A DNA stretch of 64,000 nt from Chloroflexia bacterium SDU3-3. GTDB taxonomy: Bacteria > Chloroflexota > Chloroflexia > Chloroflexales > Roseiflexaceae. The notes under the pieces are model-generated. The model had not been told where the DNA came from. It saw nothing but the letters and a program-made list of their open reading frames with translations, and made no database searches. This document shows, piece after piece, positions 1 to 8,681 of this stretch. The stretch's first letter is position 1; each line of letters opens with the position of its first letter. Both the position numbers and the translations under genes were made by a program. Location of the stretch: assembly GCA_009268125.1 (NCBI GenBank), contig WBOU01000016.1:62001-126000 (forward strand), given 5' to 3'.

Positions 1-192
1 ACCAGCTATCAGCGCGCCCAGCGCGGTAATATCCTGGCGGCTGCTATCGCCCTGAGATGCAATGACTTGCCCACTTTTGTCGAGAAGCAGAGCATGGTTC
101 CCCTGCGTATCCTCGACAAGGTGCGCCAGACACTCCTCGATCTGGGCTACCTCTTCAGTCGGGACAATGACACTGGTGAGCTGTGGATCCAT
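1..192 (-). CDS. Roadblock/LC7 domain protein, C-terminus cut by window edge
   Basis: The reverse strand reads an open frame from an ATG at 192 to the window edge, about 64 residues with no stop. The translation contains IEECLAHLVEDTQGNHALLL followed by DKSGQVIASQG and ALGALIAG. This is the usual start of a Roadblock/LC7 (MglB-like) domain: an amphipathic helix, a beta strand, a D-x-x-G turn and a second strand. Bacterial family members bind Ras-like small GTPases or act as their activating proteins. The start is supported by AGGATACGCC just upstream and a TATAAT-like -10 at 258-263. Any partner GTPase would lie outside the window. The fold call is fairly secure; the cellular role is unknown. 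Confidence 0.7.
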   Translation of the reverse strand, partial: MDPQLTSVIVPTEEVAQIEECLAHLVEDTQGNHALLLDKSGQVIASQGDSSRQDITALGALIAG

Positions 193-257
193 GGCGTATC
201 CTATCCTGTTTGCTGTGGTACCCGCGCCGGGGAAACGCGATCCTGCCCGACGCTGCT

Positions 258-263
258 ATTATA
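258..263 (-). promoter_or_regulatory. -10 like element upstream of the Roadblock gene
   Basis: The reverse strand reads TATAAT about 65 bases upstream of the ATG at 192. No convincing -35 hexamer is seen at 17 bp, so this is only a candidate. Confidence 0.35.
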
Positions 264-292
264 CTACATTCGTCAGCGAGACGCGCCTGCGA

Positions 293-580
293 TCATGCCT
301 CGGCGCCATTCGCGCGCTCTTTCTCTTTCGGCGGCCGACCAGTGCGGATGTTCCGCAGCGAGTGAATAGTAGCAGAAATTGCGCGATCTGCCCACCCGTA
401 GATGGTTGGGCGGCTCTTGCTGAGATCGTCGGCGATCTGAGTAACATTTGTTCGGTATTCAGGATCAAACGTTGCGAGGTTAATCCGCGCCGATGCCACA
501 ATCTGAAGGATTTCTTCCTCGGTGAGGTTATGATCGCGGATAAGCTTTTTTGCACGTTTGCTACTCAGATCCAGGCGCAT
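293..580 (-). CDS. Small helix-turn-helix protein (95 aa), function unknown
   Basis: This 95-aa basic protein has a strong ribosome site (AAGGAGGGCGCAT) directly before the ATG at 580. Residues about 45-75 (TNVTQIADDLSKSRPTIYGW) look like a helix-turn-helix, with a predicted recognition helix around SRPTIYGWADRAI. The tail is charged (TGRPPKEKERANG). It resembles the N-terminal HTH half of IS630-type or Homeodomain-like transposase proteins, but nothing of a transposase follows, so it could be a stand-alone regulator or a remnant. It lies upstream of, and in the same direction as, the Roadblock gene, with a 100-bp gap and a separate -10-like element between them. Confidence 0.6.
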   Translation of the reverse strand: MRLDLSSKRAKKLIRDHNLTEEEILQIVASARINLATFDPEYRTNVTQIADDLSKSRPTIYGWADRAISATIHSLRNIRTGRPPKEKERANGAEA

Positions 581-973
581 ATGCGCCCTCCTTACCGCAT
601 GTGCTGATTCGCAGCCCTGCCGTCGGACACGGAAGACAGGATATCGGGTCGGAATTGTTTGTCATCATATCATACCCACCACGGGCTGTCCAGTACTGTT
701 TGTAAATAGTAATCGGCGGGTGCGCTCATAGGTATAGCATAGTACTCATGTCACTACAAAGCATAGCGATGACCTAGGCTTAGCCTGTGCGAAATCGAGA
801 TGCACAGCAGATCGTGGCCGCGAGGGCCGACACTTACAGCGCCGCTTTGGCCCAAGCTGGCGGCGAAGTGTAAATGTTTGCCCAGCAAAACAAAAAAGGC
901 GCGGCCACACGATCGTGTGGCCGCGCCCCAGCGCGGGTGCCTAGCCGCCAAACGGCCAGGCATGCTGCCAAGC
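581..973. other. Intergenic region (393 bp) with the hsp20 terminator
   Basis: No open frame here looks coding. Besides the long hairpin at 898-927 there is a weaker imperfect inverted repeat at about 829-874 (ACACTT and GCCGC arms pairing with GCGGCG and AAGTGT). The stretch 640-780 is noticeably AT-richer than its surroundings. I see nothing else in it. Confidence 0.5.
892..927 (-). terminator. Intrinsic terminator of hsp20
   Basis: A perfect 13-bp stem (GGCGCGGCCACAC) with a GATC loop occupies 898-927. On the reverse strand it is followed by a run of six T (complement of 892-897), about 47 bases after the hsp20 stop. Confidence 0.9.
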
Positions 974-1456
974 TTAGTTGTTGCTCGCCGCCAGCTCGGG
1001 CTGGCCAGCGCCCACGCTCACGCTGATCTTGCGCGGCTTGAGCGCCTCGGCCTTGGGGATGACTAGGTTGAGCACGCCGTGCTCTAGGCTGGCGCGGATG
1101 CCCTCGGCGTTGACCGTGGTGGGCAGCGAGATGCTGCGCTGGAACGCGCCAAACCGGCGCTCGACACGGTGGTAGCTGCGCTCCTTGCTCTCCTGATCCT
1201 GCTTGACCTCGCCACGGATGGTGAGCACGTTGTTCTCGACGGTGATGTCCAGATCCTCAGGCTTCAGGCCGGGCACGGCGGCCTCGACCACAAAGGCGTC
1301 CTTGGTCTCGCTCAGATCCATGGCGGGGGCGAAGGCAGCGCCTGGGCGGCGCGGGGCGGCAGCAGGCGAGACGACACTATCCTCAAACAGCTGCTGCATG
1401 GCCTCGCGCAGAGTCATCATGTCCTGGACAGGGTCCCAGCGATTCAGGCTTGTCAT
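974..1456 (-). CDS. Hsp20/alpha-crystallin small heat-shock protein
   Basis: ATP-independent holdase chaperone of about 160 residues that keeps unfolding proteins soluble, in the cytoplasm. An N-terminal arm (MTSLNRWDPVQDMMTLREAM) is followed by the alpha-crystallin domain (about residues 42-140): AMDLSETKDAFVVEAAVPGL, then VLTIRGEV, FGAFQRSISLP and the A-x-L-x-x-GVLNLVIPK motif. The conserved I-x-I-type tail is represented by KISVSV. The frame is open seven codons further upstream, but AAGGAGAA at 1463-1470 sits correctly for the ATG at 1456. It diverges from the histidine kinase gene and ends in a strong terminator, so it is probably monocistronic. No CIRCE element was seen. Confidence 0.95.
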   Translation of the reverse strand: MTSLNRWDPVQDMMTLREAMQQLFEDSVVSPAAAPRRPGAAFAPAMDLSETKDAFVVEAAVPGLKPEDLDITVENNVLTIRGEVKQDQESKERSYHRVERRFGAFQRSISLPTTVNAEGIRASLEHGVLNLVIPKAEALKPRKISVSVGAGQPELAASNN

Positions 1457-1591
1457 GGCAACTTCTCCTTGTATCATTTATCTATGTCAGGTGGCCCGCG
1501 GCTCGACTTTTGCTGTCCATCTGCCGCGTTGCCGTACGTGTATTAGTATATTCAGCGTATGTTAGAATAGCGTCTGTGGAGCGCTAGAGCA

Positions 1592-3217
1592 ATGTTAGAT
1601 ACCTCCGACAAACGACTTCGCCAGCGCGAGCTGCTGCTGCGGATCAGCAGCGCCCTGACCGAGCAGCTCGACCTTGGGTACGTGCTCAACCTCGTGATCG
1701 ATGTGGCCGTGGATCTGCTGGCCGGCACATCCGGCCTGATCGGCCTGCGCGACGAGGATGGGCAGGTGCGCGTGCACGCCGCCGCCCGCCTGCCTAGAGA
1801 GACATGGTCGGCCTTCGAGCCGCTGCTGGCGCTGCCCCCCACCGAGAGCTACGCCGTGGGCCGCGCCTTGGGCGAGATCGCCCGCACCACCGCGCTGCCG
1901 CTGCGCCAGGCTATTGCGCTGCCGCTGGTGTTTCGCGGCAATGCTATCGGCATCATCTATGTGTTTCGCGCCGCCGTGAACGTGGCCTTCACCCGCGAGG
2001 AGCAGGATCTGCTCACCGCGTTTGCCGACCAGGCCGCGATCGCCGTGACCAACGCGCGGCTGTACCAGGGCGTGCTACGCGAGAAGCAGCATCTGGATGC
2101 GATCATCGAGCAGAGCGCCGACGGGGTGATGATCCTTGATGCGCGCTGGCGGATCACCACGTTCAACCGCGCGATGGAGCGGCTGACCGGCTGGTCGCGC
2201 GATGAGGCCATGGGCCGCCCCTGCGCCGAGGTGCTGGGCATCTGCACGCCCCAGGGCGTGAATATCTGCCAGGTGGACTGCCCGCTGCACCGCCAGCCCG
2301 CACCGGACGACCCGGTGGTGGAGGGCTGGATCGGCGCGCGCGACGGGCGACAGCGCTATGTGCAGAGCCGCTACGCGGTGCAGCGCGGCGCGGGCGGCGA
2401 GTTCCAGAGCGCGATCGCCAATGTGCGCGACATCACCCGCCAGCGGATCGAGGAGGAGATGCAGAACACCTTCATCTCCGTGGTCTCGCACGAGCTGAAG
2501 ACCCCGGTGAGCATCATCAAGGGCTACGCCGAGACGCTGGCCCGCGAGGATGCGCACTGGGATGCGGCAACCATGCTCGACGGCCTGCACGTGATCGCCG
2601 AGGAGTCCGACCGGCTGGCCGCGCAGATCCAGGGCCTGCTGGATGCCTCGCGGCTCCAGGCGGGCGGCATGCGGCTCGACCCGGTGGATTTTGCGCTGGC
2701 CCCGCTGGCCAAGGATCTGGTCGAGCGCTTCCAGGTGCAGGCGGGCGAGGCGTTCAGCTTCGAGCTGCGGCTGGCCGAGGACATGCCCAGCGTGCACGCC
2801 GACCGCGAGCGGGTGCGCCAGATCTTGGAGAACCTGCTCTCCAATGCGGTGAAATACAGCCCCGATGGCGGCACCATCCGCCTGACGGCCCGCGCCGACG
2901 GCGGCTACGCCGTGATCGCGGTCAGCGACCAGGGCGTGGGCATCCCCCCCGAGGAGCAGCCGCTGGTGTTCCGCCGCTTCTACCGCGTGGACAACCGCCT
3001 GCGCCGCTCGACGCCGGGCACGGGGCTGGGCCTGTTTCTGAGCAAGGCGCTGGCCGAGGCCCACGGCGGGCGCATGTGGGTCGAGAGCCAGCCGGGGCGC
3101 GGCTCGCGCTTCTTCTTCACGCTGCCCCTGGCCACCCCGCAGCTGACCGACGCCACGCCGCCCGAGCCACCCGAGGTTCCCTTCAAGCCATTTGGCCTGC
3201 TGACCCATGAGGAATAG
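1592..3217 (+). CDS. Soluble GAF-PAS sensor histidine kinase
   Basis: A 541-aa sensor kinase without transmembrane segments, so it should sense a cytoplasmic signal. Order: an N-terminal helix ([20 protein letters not shown]), a GAF domain (about 20-155), a PAS domain (about 168-290, starting [14 protein letters not shown]), the dimerisation helix with the phospho-accepting His300 in [19 protein letters not shown], and the ATPase domain with NAVKYSPDG (N box), [10 protein letters not shown] (G1) and [18 protein letters not shown] (G2). The ligand cannot be read from sequence. The response regulator starts two bases after its stop, making the pair a cognate two-component system, and sppA follows in the same tight operon. 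Confidence 0.95.
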   Translation: MLDTSDKRLRQRELLLRISSALTEQLDLGYVLNLVIDVAVDLLAGTSGLIGLRDEDGQVRVHAAARLPRETWSAFEPLLALPPTESYAVGRALGEIARTTALPLRQAIALPLVFRGNAIGIIYVFRAAVNVAFTREEQDLLTAFADQAAIAVTNARLYQGVLREKQHLDAIIEQSADGVMILDARWRITTFNRAMERLTGWSRDEAMGRPCAEVLGICTPQGVNICQVDCPLHRQPAPDDPVVEGWIGARDGRQRYVQSRYAVQRGAGGEFQSAIANVRDITRQRIEEEMQNTFISVVSHELKTPVSIIKGYAETLAREDAHWDAATMLDGLHVIAEESDRLAAQIQGLLDASRLQAGGMRLDPVDFALAPLAKDLVERFQVQAGEAFSFELRLAEDMPSVHADRERVRQILENLLSNAVKYSPDGGTIRLTARADGGYAVIAVSDQGVGIPPEEQPLVFRRFYRVDNRLRRSTPGTGLGLFLSKALAEAHGGRMWVESQPGRGSRFFFTLPLATPQLTDATPPEPPEVPFKPFGLLTHEE

Positions 3218-3219
3218 CT

Positions 3220-3933
3220 ATGTCTGAGATACGCGATAAACTGGTGCTGGTGGTGGATGACGAGCAGCGGCTGGTCAACTTCATGCGCATGAACCTGGAG
3301 CTGGAGGGCTGCCGCGTGATCAGCGCCTCGAACGGGCGCGAGGCGCTCGACCGCGTGCGCGAGGATATGCCCGACGTGGTGCTGCTGGACATCATGATGC
3401 CGGGGATGGACGGCTACGAGACACTGCGGCGCATCCGCACCTTCTCGCAGGTGCCGGTGCTCATTCTGACCGCCAAGGACGAGGAGGAGGACCGCATCCG
3501 CGGGCTGGAGCTGGGGGCCGACGACTACATCGGCAAGCCCTTCGGCCACCGCGAGCTGATCAGCCGCATCCGTGCGGTGCTACGCCGCCACTACACCCAG
3601 CCGCCCGAGCCGCAGACGCTGGTGCAGGTGGATGAGCGCCTGACGATCGACTTCGCCCGCCGCGAGGTGCTGATCAACGGCGAGCGCATTAACCTGCGGC
3701 CCACCGAGTACCGCCTGCTCTACCACCTGGTGCAGAACGCGGGCTATGTGATGACCCACGAGCAGCTGCTGAGCAAGGTCTGGGGGCCGGAGTACCACGA
3801 CGAGTCGCACTACCTGCGACTGTACATCACCTACCTGCGGCAGAAGATCGAGGAAGACCCATCCAGCCCGGTCTACATTCTGACCGAGCGAGGCGTGGGC
3901 TACCGCTTCGTCGACTTTAAGCGCGGCGAGTAG
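3220..3933 (+). CDS. OmpR/PhoB-family response regulator
   Basis: A 237-aa transcription regulator and partner of the kinase just upstream. The receiver domain (1-125) has the acidic pair DDE, the phospho-acceptor Asp57 in [13 protein letters not shown], the switch Thr84 (ILTAKD) and Lys106 (IGKPF). The C-terminal winged helix (about 135-235) includes [17 protein letters not shown] and ends [14 protein letters not shown], the usual end of an OmpR-type domain. Overall it is KdpE-like in appearance. Spacing is 2 bp from the kinase and 3 bp to sppA, which makes autoregulation of the operon plausible. Target promoters are unknown. Confidence 0.95.
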   Translation: MSEIRDKLVLVVDDEQRLVNFMRMNLELEGCRVISASNGREALDRVREDMPDVVLLDIMMPGMDGYETLRRIRTFSQVPVLILTAKDEEEDRIRGLELGADDYIGKPFGHRELISRIRAVLRRHYTQPPEPQTLVQVDERLTIDFARREVLINGERINLRPTEYRLLYHLVQNAGYVMTHEQLLSKVWGPEYHDESHYLRLYITYLRQKIEEDPSSPVYILTERGVGYRFVDFKRGE

Positions 3934-3936
3934 CCT

Positions 3937-5607
3937 ATGATCGGGCACATCATCGCCGCGCTGATCAACACCACGCGGGCCGTGCGCAACGGCTGGCGGG
4001 CGCTGCTGCGCTGCCGTGTGGACTACGTGCGCATCCCGCTGCGGGGCGCGCTGCCCGAGCTGCCGCCCCACGCGCCGCGCTGGCAGCGCCTGCTGCGGCG
4101 CGGGCCAGCCCAGCCCAGCCTGACGGCGCTGCGCCGCCAGCTAGCCCAGGTGGCCGACGACCCGCAGTCCACGGGCGTGCTGCTGGAGATCGGCGCGCTG
4201 GCCACGGGCTGGGCCACGCTCCAGAGCCTGCGCGACGAGCTGCGGGGCTTCCGCGCGCGGGGCAAGCGCGTGGTGGCCTACATCACCGCGCTCGACGCGC
4301 CGGGCTACTACCTGGCCTGCGCCGCCGACGAGATCGTGATGCCGCCCAGCGCGGTGTTTCAGGCCACAGGGTTCGCCAGCGAGGTGCAGTACCTGGGCGA
4401 CGCGCTGGCCCGCGTGGGGATTGTGGCCGAGGTCGAGGCCGTCTCGCCCTACAAGGCGGCCTACGAGCGCTTCACCCGCGCCGACATGTCGCCCGAGAAC
4501 CGCGCCCAGCTGGAGCGGCTGATCGACCAGCGCTACCATGCGCTGCTGGCCGCCGTGGCCGAGGGGCGCGGCACCACGCCCGAGGCGGCCCGCGAGCTGA
4601 TCGACCGCGCGCCCATGGGCAGCGCCGATGCGCAGGCGGCGGGCCTGATCGACGCGCGGCTGTACGAGGATGAACTGGCTCGGCACCTGGGCGCGGGCCA
4701 GGAGGCCAAGCTGCTCCCGTGGGCCAGGGCAAAGGGCGCGCTGCGCTTGCCCATGGCCCGCTACCGCAAGGGTGTGGTCGCCGTCATCCCGGTGGAGGGC
4801 ACGATTGTGGCGGGGGCCAGCCAGCGGCTGCCGCTGCCACTGCCGCTGCTGGGCCAGGTGCAGGCCGGGTCAGACAGCATCGCCCAGGCGGTGCGCGCCG
4901 CCGAGCGAAGCGGGCAGATCGCCGCCGCCGTGGTATATGTCAACTCGCCGGGCGGCGACGCCTTCGCATCCGACCTGATCTGGCGCGAGGTGCTGCGGCT
5001 GAAGGCCAAGAAGCCGGTGGTGGTGGTGATGGGCGACATGGCCGCCTCGGGCGGCTACTACCTGGCCGCGCCCGCCTCGGCGATCTTCGCGCAGCCGGGC
5101 ACGGTGACGGGCAGCATTGGCGTGATCGCGATGCGCCCGGTAGTGGGCGGGCTGCTGGAGAAGGCCAGCATCCACACGGCCAACATCCGGCGCGGCGCGA
5201 ACAGCGGCATGTACAGCATCACCCAGCCGCTGAGCGAGGGCGAGCGCGCCGCGTGGCACCGCCTGATCGAGACGATCTACGCCGACTTCAGGCAGCGGGT
5301 GGTGGCGGGACGCGGCATGGCCGAGGCCGAGCTGGAGAAAATCGCGGGCGGGCGGGTGTGGTCGGGCAGCGACGCGCTGCGGCTCGGGCTGGTGGACGCG
5401 CTGGGAGGGCTGCCCGAGGGCATCCGCAAGGCCCAGGAGCTGGCCGGGCTGCCGCCAGACGAGCGCGCGCCCTTCGCGGTGCTGCGCGGCGGCGCGGGGC
5501 TGCCGCCCCAGCCCTTCCCCGCCGAGGGCCTGGCCGCGCTGCTGGCCTGCGCCGAGGATGGGCTGAGGCCGCGCCTGTGGGCTATTCTACCGTTCGTGGG
5601 GCTGTAG
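3937..5607 (+). CDS. sppA: Signal peptide peptidase SppA, long (two-domain, 67K) type
   Basis: A 556-aa serine peptidase of family S49 with two tandem ClpP-like domains, which degrades leftover signal peptides at the membrane. The N-terminal domain carries the general-base lysine in SPYKAAYERF; the C-terminal domain carries the nucleophile in GDMAASGGYYLAAP, preceded by VVYVNSPGGDAFASD. This split dyad and the length match the E. coli-type enzyme rather than the short archaeal or Bacillus form. The N-terminus (MIGHIIAALINTTRAVRNGW) is only weakly hydrophobic, so membrane anchoring is uncertain. It starts three bases after the response regulator, suggesting that the two-component system controls envelope protein quality (inference). 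Confidence 0.92.
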   Translation: MIGHIIAALINTTRAVRNGWRALLRCRVDYVRIPLRGALPELPPHAPRWQRLLRRGPAQPSLTALRRQLAQVADDPQSTGVLLEIGALATGWATLQSLRDELRGFRARGKRVVAYITALDAPGYYLACAADEIVMPPSAVFQATGFASEVQYLGDALARVGIVAEVEAVSPYKAAYERFTRADMSPENRAQLERLIDQRYHALLAAVAEGRGTTPEAARELIDRAPMGSADAQAAGLIDARLYEDELARHLGAGQEAKLLPWARAKGALRLPMARYRKGVVAVIPVEGTIVAGASQRLPLPLPLLGQVQAGSDSIAQAVRAAERSGQIAAAVVYVNSPGGDAFASDLIWREVLRLKAKKPVVVVMGDMAASGGYYLAAPASAIFAQPGTVTGSIGVIAMRPVVGGLLEKASIHTANIRRGANSGMYSITQPLSEGERAAWHRLIETIYADFRQRVVAGRGMAEAELEKIAGGRVWSGSDALRLGLVDALGGLPEGIRKAQELAGLPPDERAPFAVLRGGAGLPPQPFPAEGLAALLACAEDGLRPRLWAILPFVGL

Positions 5608-5669
5608 CTTCTTATAGTGAACCGATAGCGATGCCCGATTATGTGCGTCGTTATCGGTTAAAGAATAAT

Positions 5670-5774
5670 CGCCCTCCGTTGAACATTTTTCGCCCTCCGT
5701 CGGACATTTTTCGCCCTCCGTCGAGCATTTTCCACCCTCCGTCGAACATTTTTCACCCTCCATCGAACATTTTT
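5670..5774. repeat. Five tandem copies of a 21-bp unit
   Basis: Units at 5670-5690, 5691-5711, 5712-5732, 5733-5753 and 5754-5774 share the pattern CRCCCTCCGTCGAACATTTT with one to three differences each. Because 21 is close to two helical turns, the units present the same face of the helix. They lie between sppA and the mutase promoter. Confidence 0.95.
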
Positions 5775-5799
5775 TGCTTCTGTTTATCCGTATGTGACA

Positions 5800-5815
5800 T
5801 TGGCACATCTGCCAA
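5800..5815. promoter_or_regulatory. Palindromic operator candidate TTGGCA-N4-TGCCAA
   Basis: A perfect 6-bp inverted repeat, TTGGCA CATC TGCCAA, whose right end is 15 bp before the TATAAT at 5831. A dimeric regulator bound here would cover the -35 region of the mutase promoter. The regulator is not identifiable. Confidence 0.5.
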
Positions 5816-5830
5816 GCAGCGGTGCCGGAG

Positions 5831-5836
5831 TATAAT
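5831..5836 (+). promoter_or_regulatory. -10 element (TATAAT) of the mutase promoter
   Basis: A consensus TATAAT 35 bases upstream of the ATG at 5872. No good -35 is seen at 17 bp, where the palindrome lies instead, suggesting an activator- or repressor-dependent promoter. Confidence 0.55.
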
Positions 5837-5871
5837 GGCCGCAAGACACGCGACAACGATGTGAGGCAGCC

Positions 5872-7428
5872 ATGAGCGATGAACATACCCCCGTGAAGAC
5901 CGTCTACCGCGCCGAGGACGGCGGCACGCCGCAGCCGGACCCCGGCCAGTACCCCTTCACGCGCGGCATCTACCCCACGATGTACAAGGGCCGCCTGTGG
6001 ACCATGCGCCAGTACGCCGGGTTCGCCTCGGCCCGCGAGAGCAACCAGCGCTACCGCTACCTGCTGACCCAGGGCCAGACCGGCCTCTCGGTGGCCTTCG
6101 ACCTGCCCACCCAGCTGGGGCTTGACTCGGACGACCCGCGCGCCGAGGGCGAGATCGGCAAGGTCGGCGTGGCGATCGATAGCCTGGAGGACATGCGCAC
6201 GCTGTTTGACGGCATCCCGCTGGACAAGGTGACGACCTCAATGACCATCAACGCCCCGGCCTCGGTGCTGCTGCTGCTGTACCAGCTGGTGGCCGAGCAG
6301 CAGGGCGTGCCCTCGGAGAAGCTAGGCGGCACCATCCAGAACGACATTCTGAAAGAGTACGCCGCGCGCGGCACCTACATCTTCCCGCCCAAGCCATCCA
6401 TGCGGCTGATCACCGACACCTTCGCCTACTGCCGCGACCACATCCCCGGCTGGAACACCATCTCGATCTCGGGCTACCACATCCGCGAGGCGGGCAGCAC
6501 GGCGGCGCAGGAGATCGCCTTCACGCTGGCCGACGGCATCGCCTACGTCGAGGCCGCCATCCGCGCCGGGCTGGATGTGGACAGCTTCGCACCGCGCCTA
6601 TCGTTCTTCTTCAACGCCCACAACGGCTTCCTGCAGGAGGTGGCAAAATATCGGGCGGCGCGGCGCATGTGGGCCACGATCATGAAAGAGCGGTTTGGGG
6701 CCAAGAAGCCGCAGTCGCAGATGCTGCGCTTCCATACGCAGACGGCGGGGTCGAGCCTGACGGCCCAGCAGCCGCTGAACAACGTAGTGCGCACCACCAT
6801 CCAGGCGCTGTCGGCGGTGCTGGGCGGCACGCAGTCGCTGCACACCAACAGCTTCGACGAGGCCCTGGGCCTGCCCACCACCGAGAGCGCCACCCTGGCG
6901 CTGCGCACCCAGCAGATCATCGCCCACGAGAGCGGCGTGGCCGAGACCGCCGATCCCTTCGCCGGATCCTACGCGGTGGAGGCGCTGACCGACGAGCTAG
7001 AGCGCGAGGCCTACGCCCTGATCGGCCAGATCGACGCGATGGGCGGCGCGGTGGCGGCGGTGGAGCAGGGCTGGGTGCAGGAGCAGATCGCCGACGCGGC
7101 CTACGCCTACCAGCAGCGCGTGGAGGGCGGGCAGCAGGTGGTGGTGGGCATGAATCGCTTCGCCAGCGCCGAGCAGGCCGCCCCGCCGATCTTCACGCCC
7201 AACCAGGCAGTGGCCGAGGAGCAGGCGGCGGCGCTGGCGCGGATCCGCGCCGAGCGCGACAACGTGGCCATGGGCGCGGCGCTCGATGCGCTGCGGGCTG
7301 CGGCGCAGGGCAGTGAGAACGTGCTCTACCCCATGCGCGAGGCGCTGCGGAGCTATGCGACGGTGGGCGAGGTGTGCGGCGTGCTGCGGGCGGTGTGGGG
7401 CGAGTACCACCCCGAGGTGCGGATCTAG
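5872..7428 (+). CDS. Methylmalonyl-CoA mutase, catalytic (alpha) subunit without B12 domain
   Basis: A 518-aa TIM-barrel subunit that interconverts (R)-methylmalonyl-CoA and succinyl-CoA by a radical mechanism. Seen: [67 protein letters not shown] and [19 protein letters not shown]. The Tyr in RQYAGF and the Arg in ARGTYIFPP correspond to the residues (Tyr89, Arg207 in the Propionibacterium enzyme) that bind the substrate carboxylate; isobutyryl-CoA mutases have Phe and Gln there. So methylmalonyl-CoA is the likely substrate. The protein stops where the cobalamin domain would begin, so a separate B12-binding small subunit must be encoded elsewhere, as in archaea and many Chloroflexota. It has its own promoter region. 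Confidence 0.92.
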   Translation: MSDEHTPVKTVYRAEDGGTPQPDPGQYPFTRGIYPTMYKGRLWTMRQYAGFASARESNQRYRYLLTQGQTGLSVAFDLPTQLGLDSDDPRAEGEIGKVGVAIDSLEDMRTLFDGIPLDKVTTSMTINAPASVLLLLYQLVAEQQGVPSEKLGGTIQNDILKEYAARGTYIFPPKPSMRLITDTFAYCRDHIPGWNTISISGYHIREAGSTAAQEIAFTLADGIAYVEAAIRAGLDVDSFAPRLSFFFNAHNGFLQEVAKYRAARRMWATIMKERFGAKKPQSQMLRFHTQTAGSSLTAQQPLNNVVRTTIQALSAVLGGTQSLHTNSFDEALGLPTTESATLALRTQQIIAHESGVAETADPFAGSYAVEALTDELEREAYALIGQIDAMGGAVAAVEQGWVQEQIADAAYAYQQRVEGGQQVVVGMNRFASAEQAAPPIFTPNQAVAEEQAAALARIRAERDNVAMGAALDALRAAAQGSENVLYPMREALRSYATVGEVCGVLRAVWGEYHPEVRI

Positions 7429-7440
7429 GGCACAGGAAGA

Positions 7441-7472
7441 GGGCGGCGCAGGCTGGCCTGCGCCACTCGCCC
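7441..7472. terminator. Bidirectional terminator between mutase and NUDIX genes
   Basis: An 8-bp stem GGCGCAGG / CCTGCGCC with a CTGG loop, extended by outer GGGC / GCCC arms, lies between two convergent stop codons. There is no clear T run, so it may act mainly as a stable 3' hairpin. Confidence 0.6.
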
Positions 7473-7945
7473 TAGAGCGAGAAAGACGGATCGTCGAACA
7501 GCTGGCGCACCTGCTGCAGAATGTCGCGCTCGCGCTCGAAGCTGGCCAGGCTGAAGGCCTCGTCGAGCGCGAACCAGCGCACATCATCCACCTCGGCCTG
7601 CTGGGGCACCAGGGTGCCATCGAGGTAGCGCACCAGGAAGAAATCCACATACTTATGGATGCGGGTCGGCCCAGCGCGGAACCAGTAGTCGATGGTGGCC
7701 AGCCAGCGGTCGACCTCGCCGCTCAGGCCCGTCTCCTCGGCGATCTCGCGCACGGCGGCGGCCTCGGCGGTTTCGCCGCGCCGCACGTGGCCCTTGGGCA
7801 GGCCCCAGCGCTGGCCGCCGTTGGTGGCGATCAGGGCGACCTCCACCTGGCCATCGCTGGCGCGGTAGATCACGCCGCCTGCCGAGTAGGCGATCCGGCG
7901 ATCGTTCTCTGGGGGGGTATTCGATTTTGGCGACGATGATGACAT
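7472..7945 (-). CDS. NUDIX hydrolase
   Basis: A 157-aa protein with a complete NUDIX box: GHVRRGETAEAAAVREIAEE followed by TG, matching GX5EX7REUXEEXGU, so metal-dependent cleavage of a nucleoside diphosphate linked to another group is expected. The upstream strand GGVIYRASDGQVEVALIAT and WGLPKGHV are typical of the (di)nucleoside polyphosphate (Ap4A-like) branch, but substrate cannot be fixed. The frame is open a further 114 codons upstream, overlapping the pyrophosphatase gene; GAGGCAAC before the ATG at 7945 and the start of similarity both support the shorter form. It follows ppa in the same direction by about 80 bp, so co-transcription is likely, a sensible pairing of house-cleaning phosphohydrolases. 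Confidence 0.9.
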   Translation of the reverse strand: MSSSSPKSNTPPENDRRIAYSAGGVIYRASDGQVEVALIATNGGQRWGLPKGHVRRGETAEAAAVREIAEETGLSGEVDRWLATIDYWFRAGPTRIHKYVDFFLVRYLDGTLVPQQAEVDDVRWFALDEAFSLASFERERDILQQVRQLFDDPSFSL

Positions 7946-8027
7946 GTTGCCTCGTGCGTGTTGCGCAATGCGCTGCTGACATGGAGAGGATGACGTATCA
8001 CGCAACACGCAATACGGAACCAGAAGC

Positions 8028-8582
8028 CTACGACTCTTTGTCCATGGGGATGCGGCCCGCGCGCATGTCCCAGTAGTGGTTGATCGCGTAGCCGATCCGC
8101 TGCTTGGCGGTGGCGGCATTCTCCCAGCCCATCGGCTCGACGCGTGCGCCCTCCAGATCCTTGTACACCGTGAAGAAGTGCTCGACCTCTTTGATAAAGT
8201 GGGCGGGCAGGTCGGTGTAGTCGTGGATGTCGGCAAAGAACGGATCGTAGTGCAGCACCGCCAGGATCTTGTCGTCGGACTCGCCACGGTCGGTCATACG
8301 GAACACGCCAATCGGGCGGGCCTCGACGATGCAGCCGGTGAAAGTGGGCAGGTTGGTCATCACCAGCACATCCAGCGGGTCGCCGTCGTCATAGTAGGTC
8401 TGCGGGATGAAGCCATAGTCGCCGGGGTAGTGAACGGGTGAGTAGAGGACGCGATCGAGCTTAAACGCGCCCGTCTTCTTGTGATACTCGTACTTATTGC
8501 GCGACCCCTTGGGGATCTCGACAATAACGTGGATCACGTCCGGGACCGCAGGCCCCGGCTCAAGCTCGTGCCACAGATTCAT
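8028..8582 (-). CDS. ppa: Inorganic pyrophosphatase (family I)
   Basis: A 184-aa soluble enzyme that hydrolyses pyrophosphate to phosphate and so drives biosynthetic reactions. Family I motifs are visible: IVEIPKGSRNKYEYHKKTG, the signature DYGFIPQTYYDDGDPLDVLV with its metal-binding aspartates, and ILAVLHYDPFF with downstream HFFTVYKDLEG. Length matches the bacterial family. It is transcribed away from the translin gene and probably together with the NUDIX gene. A TGGTATAAT promoter at 8682-8690 and a leader with two hairpins lie upstream. Confidence 0.97.
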   Translation of the reverse strand: MNLWHELEPGPAVPDVIHVIVEIPKGSRNKYEYHKKTGAFKLDRVLYSPVHYPGDYGFIPQTYYDDGDPLDVLVMTNLPTFTGCIVEARPIGVFRMTDRGESDDKILAVLHYDPFFADIHDYTDLPAHFIKEVEHFFTVYKDLEGARVEPMGWENAATAKQRIGYAINHYWDMRAGRIPMDKES

Positions 8583-8618
8583 CTCTCATCATCCTCTCAA
8601 GCATCGGTGTGACACAAA

Positions 8619-8639
8619 AGGGCGGGTGTGGCCCGCCCT
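8619..8639 (-). promoter_or_regulatory. Terminator-like hairpin in the ppa leader
   Basis: An 8-bp stem AGGGCGGG / CCCGCCCT with a 5-nt loop, followed on the reverse strand by TTTTGTGT, sits 37 bases upstream of the ppa start. A second hairpin (GCAGC / GCTGC, about 8653-8668) precedes it. The arrangement resembles an attenuator or a protein-binding leader. Confidence 0.45.
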
Positions 8640-8681
8640 GCGTTCGCACGGACAGCAGCGCATTGCTGCCAGATACAAGCT

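Larger units (their letters stand above)
5608..5871. other. Intergenic region with tandem repeat, palindrome and promoter of the mutase gene
   Basis: A 264-bp gap containing a five-copy 21-bp repeat (5670-5774), the palindrome TTGGCACATCTGCCAA (5800-5815) and a TATAAT (5831-5836). The reverse strand has a 99-codon open frame through the repeats, which I do not regard as a gene. Confidence 0.6.

Noticed and set aside
293-580. HTH protein considered as part of an insertion sequence
   Set aside because: No transposase catalytic frame, terminal inverted repeats or target duplications were seen around it.
2075-3208. Reverse-strand 377-codon frame opposite the histidine kinase
   Set aside because: Shadow of the kinase gene; composition rich in Ala, Arg, His and Gln with no recognisable motif.
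5587-5886. Reverse-strand 99-codon frame through the 21-bp repeats (repeated EKCSTEG)
   Set aside because: It overlaps the mutase start and promoter and has no ribosome site; the periodicity comes from the 21-bp unit being a multiple of three.
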